From: an uncultured Clostridia bacterium
GTDB lineage: Bacteria > Bacillota > Clostridia > Oscillospirales > Acutalibacteraceae
Length of the DNA: 8,633 bases
Assembly (NCBI GenBank): GCA_946405565.1
Contig: CAMJHU010000055.1
Span: 1 to 8,633 of the forward strand
Direction of reading: 5' to 3'
Positions 6,891-8,633 of the stretch are shown piece after piece; positions within the stretch are counted from its first letter, which is position 1; every line of letters begins with the position of its first letter. Below the pieces are notes generated by a model. That model did no database searches. It saw nothing but the letters and a program-made list of their open reading frames with translations, and was not told where the DNA came from. The position numbers and the translations under genes were made by a program.

Positions 6891-7660
6891 TAGAACGGGT
6901 AGTATTCGTAGGTAGGCGGATTGCGGAAATCCACTACCAGACAAGGCGTACCGTCATCTGCCAACTGCGAGCTGAATCCCAGCTCGATAAGCCCCTTGTT
7001 AATATCCCAGCCAATATTATCGCCAATGCTGATTTCATTCAGTCCAATCTCCGCGTAAAAATCATTGAGCGAAATATTCATTTCGGAAATCATCCGGCGG
7101 TTCAGTTCATTCTGCGCCTGTCTCAGTTTTTCCATGTCGGACTTAAAATATCTACCGGAGATGCTGTCGTAACAGAGCGTTTCGCCTTTCCCGGTCACAA
7201 TTACTTCGCTGCTGCTCACTGGCTGTTTCTCTATCTTTTCTTTGGCGATTTCATCGTGTACCTTCTGCTCTTTCTTGTCACCAACCGTCTCTACTACTTT
7301 ATCGCGGTACTCTTTGAATGTAGACTCGGACAGCGCATAAGCCGCACCCAGCGCCGCGTAACGCTTGACATGTACAGAGTTCGCGCCGATGATACAAGCT
7401 GACGACAACACCATTGTAACGGCTGTGGGAATATAACATTTCCATGTTGCTTTTACCGTCTCTGTAACCGGCAGCTTGTCCGCGTTAAGCGCTTTCTTCT
7501 TTTCGTCCAGAAGTCTTACCGCCTTGGGCGTTGCGCAAACCGCAAGCACCGTAGCCGAAATCATACCCGCCAGTCCGATACCCGTGAGAATCTCGGGGCA
7601 GCGTTTGATGGCAGTTGTCTTAATGGCGTTTGTCACAAGGGAAACATCAGGAAAGTTCAT
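6890..7660 (-). CDS. DUF6353-like membrane protein, second module (256 aa)
   Basis: 256 residues from ATG 7660, with GAAAGGAG upstream; the longer frame to 7738 would cross the terminator hairpin and is rejected. Membrane helices at about 24-42 (ILTGIGLAGMISATVLAVC) and 77-96 (IPTAVTMVLSSACIIGANSV) flank a short charged loop. VKRYAALGAAYALSESTFKEYRDKVVE follows, then a Lys/Glu-rich linker. The C-terminal domain has YDSISGRYFKSDMEKLRQAQNELNRR, LNDFYAEIGL, NIGWD and CLVVDFRNPP. This is the DUF6353-type arrangement, with a two-helix membrane anchor and a large soluble C-terminal domain. It ends in TAG, and the repeated element begins at the last base of that stop. Its leader resembles that of the 8240-8449 gene (TTGTCTTTT, then TTGAAAGGAG), which points to module duplication. 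Function unknown. Confidence 0.87.
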   Translation of the reverse strand: MNFPDVSLVTNAIKTTAIKRCPEILTGIGLAGMISATVLAVCATPKAVRLLDEKKKALNADKLPVTETVKATWKCYIPTAVTMVLSSACIIGANSVHVKRYAALGAAYALSESTFKEYRDKVVETVGDKKEQKVHDEIAKEKIEKQPVSSSEVIVTGKGETLCYDSISGRYFKSDMEKLRQAQNELNRRMISEMNISLNDFYAEIGLNEISIGDNIGWDINKGLIELGFSSQLADDGTPCLVVDFRNPPTYEYYPF

Positions 7661-7687
7661 AGAATAACTCCTTTCAAATATAACGGT

Positions 7688-7731
7688 GAAAAGACAAAAG
7701 GGGAAACGCTTTTTACGGGCGTCTCCCCTTT
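7688..7731 (-). terminator. Strong hairpin terminator after the 7735-7890 gene
   Basis: On the coding strand AAAGGGGAGACGC (7731-7719) pairs over 13 bp, with one G-U, with GCGTTTCCCCTTT (7709-7697) around a CCGTAAAAA loop. TGTCTTTTC follows. It begins 3 nt after the stop of the small membrane protein gene and lies about 30 nt upstream of the next start codon (7660), again leaving no clear room for a promoter. Confidence 0.8.
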
Positions 7732-7734
7732 CGG

Positions 7735-7890
7735 TCACTTCTTCAATTCGCTCAATTTCTCAGCCACTTTCGCTTCAATCTCTGCGTCCATCTTCTGCTC
7801 CGTCACCCAAGTGCTTACCAAGTTTGCTGTCAAGCCAACCACGGTGGCGACCAGTCCGATGATTTTGATTTTGATTGTGTTCTGTGTCAT
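7735..7890 (-). CDS. Very small single-pass membrane protein, partner of first DUF6353-like gene
   Basis: 51 residues from ATG 7890, with AAAGGAGGT at ideal distance. A hydrophobic segment at about 9-28 (KIIGLVATVVGLTANLVSTW) is followed by an amphipathic charged helix (EQKMDAEIEAKVAEKLSELKK). Similar tiny helix-plus-coiled-coil proteins are common in gut Bacillota phages (from memory). The frame is open to ATG 7941, which overlaps the previous stop as ATGA and would add a 17-residue leader containing the repeated element (REIYNVYYERR). The strong SD lies inside that leader and favours 7890. A holin role is conceivable from size, but one TM and the replication context argue against it. It is followed at once by a strong terminator. 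Confidence 0.72.
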   Translation of the reverse strand: MTQNTIKIKIIGLVATVVGLTANLVSTWVTEQKMDAEIEAKVAEKLSELKK

Positions 7891-7902
7891 GAAATATGAC
7901 CT

Positions 7903-7933
7903 CCTTTCATAATAGACGTTGTAAATCTCGCGC
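7903..7933 (-). repeat. Repeated element, copy C (GCGCGAGATTTACAA)
   Basis: GCGCGAGATTTACAA (7933-7919), then CGTCTATTATGAAAG: two mismatches to copies A and B in the first 15 nt and clear similarity after. It lies 4 nt after the stop at 7938 and runs into the GGAGG of the 51-aa gene. Translated from ATG 7941 it reads MILREIYNVYYERR. Confidence 0.55.
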
Positions 7934-7937
7934 AATA

Positions 7938-8243
7938 TCATGTGTAATCAGGGTGTGGCAGGAACGGCATAGAAATCACGCAGTACTCCATACCATCGTC
8001 CGTCTGACAAATATCATGGTCGAAGTCCACCCACGCGTAACCGTAGAATTCAAAGCCCGCGTCAATTGACCATCCCAGTAATTCACCGTCGCCGGTTTTG
8101 GTCAGACCGAAAAATTCATACAGTTCGTTCAACGGGGCATAACCGCGCAATATAAAATTCCGATTAAAATGGTACTCTGCCAAAAGAACATCTTCCTTGG
8201 TGGATTCAAAATATCGGTCTAAATCCGCCAGATAAAATGTCAT
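7938..8243 (-). CDS. DUF6353-like C-terminal domain (second part of a split gene)
   Basis: 101 residues beginning MTFYLADLDRYFESTKEDVLLAEYH, then LNELYEFFGL, LLGWSIDAGFEFYGYAWVDF, a DDGMEYCVI strand and a PHPDY end. This is the C-terminal domain of DUF6353-type proteins without the membrane part. The ATG at 8243 overlaps the previous stop as ATGA but has no convincing SD. The frame is open well upstream of this ATG and reads as a natural charged linker (ALAEGKREESNKRKSE) back to the A-run at 8307-8310. It is most likely the second half of one gene of about 170 codons whose frame was lost, or reached by a -1 shift. Compared with its paralogues the second membrane helix and about 100 residues are missing. 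Confidence 0.7.
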   Translation of the reverse strand: MTFYLADLDRYFESTKEDVLLAEYHFNRNFILRGYAPLNELYEFFGLTKTGDGELLGWSIDAGFEFYGYAWVDFDHDICQTDDGMEYCVISMPFLPHPDYT

Positions 8244-8449
8244 TTTTTCATTCGACGATTCCGATTTCCTCTTGTTGGATTCCTCGCGTTTTCCCTCGGC
8301 GAGCGCTTTTCTGCCTCTGCTTTTTCCAGCAGTTCGATTGCTTTCGGCGTAGCTTTGGCGGACATAACTGCCGTAGCGACAACGCCCACCGCTCCGATGC
8401 AGGTGAGAATGGTTCCCGCGTTCTTTTTCAGAAATGTGGAAATGTTCAT
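8240..8449 (-). CDS. DUF6353-like N-terminal membrane anchor (first part of a split gene)
   Basis: 69 residues from ATG 8449, with GAAAGGAG upstream. Membrane helix at about 13-30 (TILTCIGAVGVVATAVMS), then AKATPKAIELLEKAEAEK, matching the first-helix region of the two full-length paralogues (CATPKAVRLLDEKKKAL in 6890-7660). After EAEK the frame turns into an unnatural Arg/Asn/Pro-rich tail (RSPRENARNPTRGNRNRR), while the -1 frame continues as plausible protein into the 7938-8243 gene. One extra A in the run at 8307-8310 would join the two halves. It may be a sequencing or assembly error, a recent mutation, or a programmed -1 shift on AAAAG. Confidence 0.7.
   Translation of the reverse strand: MNISTFLKKNAGTILTCIGAVGVVATAVMSAKATPKAIELLEKAEAEKRSPRENARNPTRGNRNRRMKK
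8307..8310 (-). other. A-run at the probable frameshift point
   Basis: On the coding strand GCAGAAAAGCGC: four A after G. Restoring a fifth A gives EAEK-ALAEGKREESNK, joining the membrane anchor to the C-terminal domain. The site is a simple A-AAG, not a full X-XXY-YYZ slippery heptamer, so an indel is more likely than programmed frameshifting. Confidence 0.5.
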
Positions 8450-8487
8450 CTGAAAATAGCTCCTTTCAATTTGAGAAAATGCAAAAG

Positions 8488-8513
8488 ACAATGGGAGGAG
8501 TTTGAGTCCTCAT
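8488..8513 (-). terminator. Weak terminator-like hairpin in the leader
   Basis: On the coding strand GAGGA (8511-8507) pairs with TCCTC (8499-8495), a stem of only 5 bp with a 7-nt loop, followed by CCATTGTCTTTT. It lies about 45 nt upstream of ATG 8449, the same position as the hairpins before 7660 and 6421. The TTGTCTTTT that follows also follows the 7688-7731 hairpin. Confidence 0.35.
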
Positions 8514-8590
8514 ATTTCTGATTTGCGAATCAGCGTACTGACTTTATACGATCCATCGTCTTCACAATACACTTTGCAAATTTCGCGCAC
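8510..8590 (-). CDS. Possible 26-codon leader peptide containing the repeated element
   Basis: From GTG 8590 the frame reads VREICKVYCEDDGSYKVSTL and ends RKSEI with TGA at 8510. No SD is visible: the preceding bases are the T-run of a terminator. The frame is open to the window edge, but through the hairpin, so a longer gene is unlikely. The start of the peptide matches REIYNVYYERR in copy C, which is the only reason to consider it coding. It may equally be noncoding leader. Confidence 0.25.
   Translation of the reverse strand: MREICKVYCEDDGSYKVSTLIRKSEI
8558..8588 (-). repeat. Repeated element, copy A (GCGCGAAATTTGCAA type)
   Basis: GCGCGAAATTTGCAA (8588-8574) identical to copy B, then AGTGTATTGTGAAGA. 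Shared consensus over about 31 nt: GCGCGARATTTRCAA, four or five variable bases, then TRTTRTGRARR. It lies just after the terminator hairpin at 8603-8633 rather than after a DUF6353-like stop. Confidence 0.6.
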
Positions 8591-8592
8591 CC

Positions 8593-8633
8593 AAAGAAAA
8601 ATGAGGAGCCCTTGTTCAGGACTCAGGCTCCTC
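8593..8633 (-). terminator. Hairpin terminator at the right edge
   Basis: On the coding strand GAGGAGCC (8633-8626) pairs perfectly with GGCTCCTC (8610-8603); CCT/AGG can pair inside the loop. ATTTTTCTTT follows. The stem touches the window edge and may be longer. It probably ends the transcript of a gene lying to the right. Confidence 0.75.

Larger units (their letters stand above)
164..8215 (-). repeat. Dispersed, strand-biased hexamer GATATT (33 coding-strand copies)
   Basis: By eye I count 33 GATATT on the coding (minus) strand against 3 on the plus strand (about 3643, 4627, 4892); about 2 per strand are expected by chance. Examples by plus coordinate of AATATC: 164, 350, 425, 932, 1445, 2057, 2743, 3626, 3758, 4805, 5816, 6440, 6541, 7001, 7934, 8210. 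About half extend to GATATTT. Sites occur in all three codon phases and in gene junctions (3758, 5816, 6440, 6541, 7934). Confidence 0.7.

Noticed and set aside
5846..7402. Open frame of 518 codons on the plus strand
   Set aside because: It runs antisense across three well-supported minus-strand genes and a terminator hairpin, has no ribosome binding site, and its product is a Cys/His/Phe/Arg-rich string without domains. Codon bias of the real genes explains it.
7735..7941. Longer start (ATG 7941) for the 51-aa membrane protein
   Set aside because: ATGA coupling makes it possible, but the AAAGGAGGT directly before ATG 7890 is far stronger, so 7890 was used.
1..8633. CRISPR arrays, tRNA genes, insertion sequences or attachment sites
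   Set aside because: No regularly spaced direct repeats, cloverleaf, transposase motif or terminal inverted repeats were seen.

Overview
This window looks like the early or replication region of a tailed phage (or prophage-type element) of a Bacillota host, probably gut-associated. The evidence is a compact block of genes all on the minus strand, strong GAAAGGAG-type ribosome binding sites, ATGA and stop-in-SD overlaps, a phage-type replisome protein and several conserved phage hypothetical families. The code is standard: TGA, TAG and TAA all end genes. No virion, lysis, integrase, tRNA, rRNA or CRISPR feature is visible.

Transcription runs from high to low coordinates. Region A (about 8450-8633) is a leader: a terminator hairpin, a conserved GCGCGAAATTTGCAA element with a tiny ORF, and a weak second hairpin. 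Region B (about 4294-8449) holds three copies of a membrane-protein module. Each module is a DUF6353-like protein followed by a protein with one transmembrane segment (TM): the split pair 8240-8449/7938-8243 with 7735-7890; 6890-7660 with 6545-6820; and 4878-5810 with 4294-4782. A conserved phage hypothetical (5840-6421) sits between modules two and three. Modules one and two are each closed by a terminator-like hairpin. Region C (3356-4307) is a tightly coupled set of three small hypothetical genes. Region D (1-3349) is one unbroken frame that runs off the left edge.

Region D is the highlight. At least 1116 codons encode, in order, an SF3 (D5/DUF5906-like) helicase, an archaeo-eukaryotic-type primase-polymerase core, and a family B DNA polymerase with exonuclease motifs and polymerase motifs A, B and C. 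It is in effect a one-polypeptide replisome. An internal ribosome binding site and ATG at its primase/polymerase junction could yield the polymerase part alone.

A second genome-scale signal is the hexamer GATATT. I count it 33 times on the coding strand and 3 times on the other, in all codon phases and in gene junctions. Other points of note are a DUF6353 gene broken by what looks like loss of one A from an A-run, a protein-like 30-codon tail behind an in-frame TGA, and a 31-nt element repeated three times around the DUF6353 modules. The functional link between the membrane modules and the replisome (for example a membrane-anchored replication site) is inference only.
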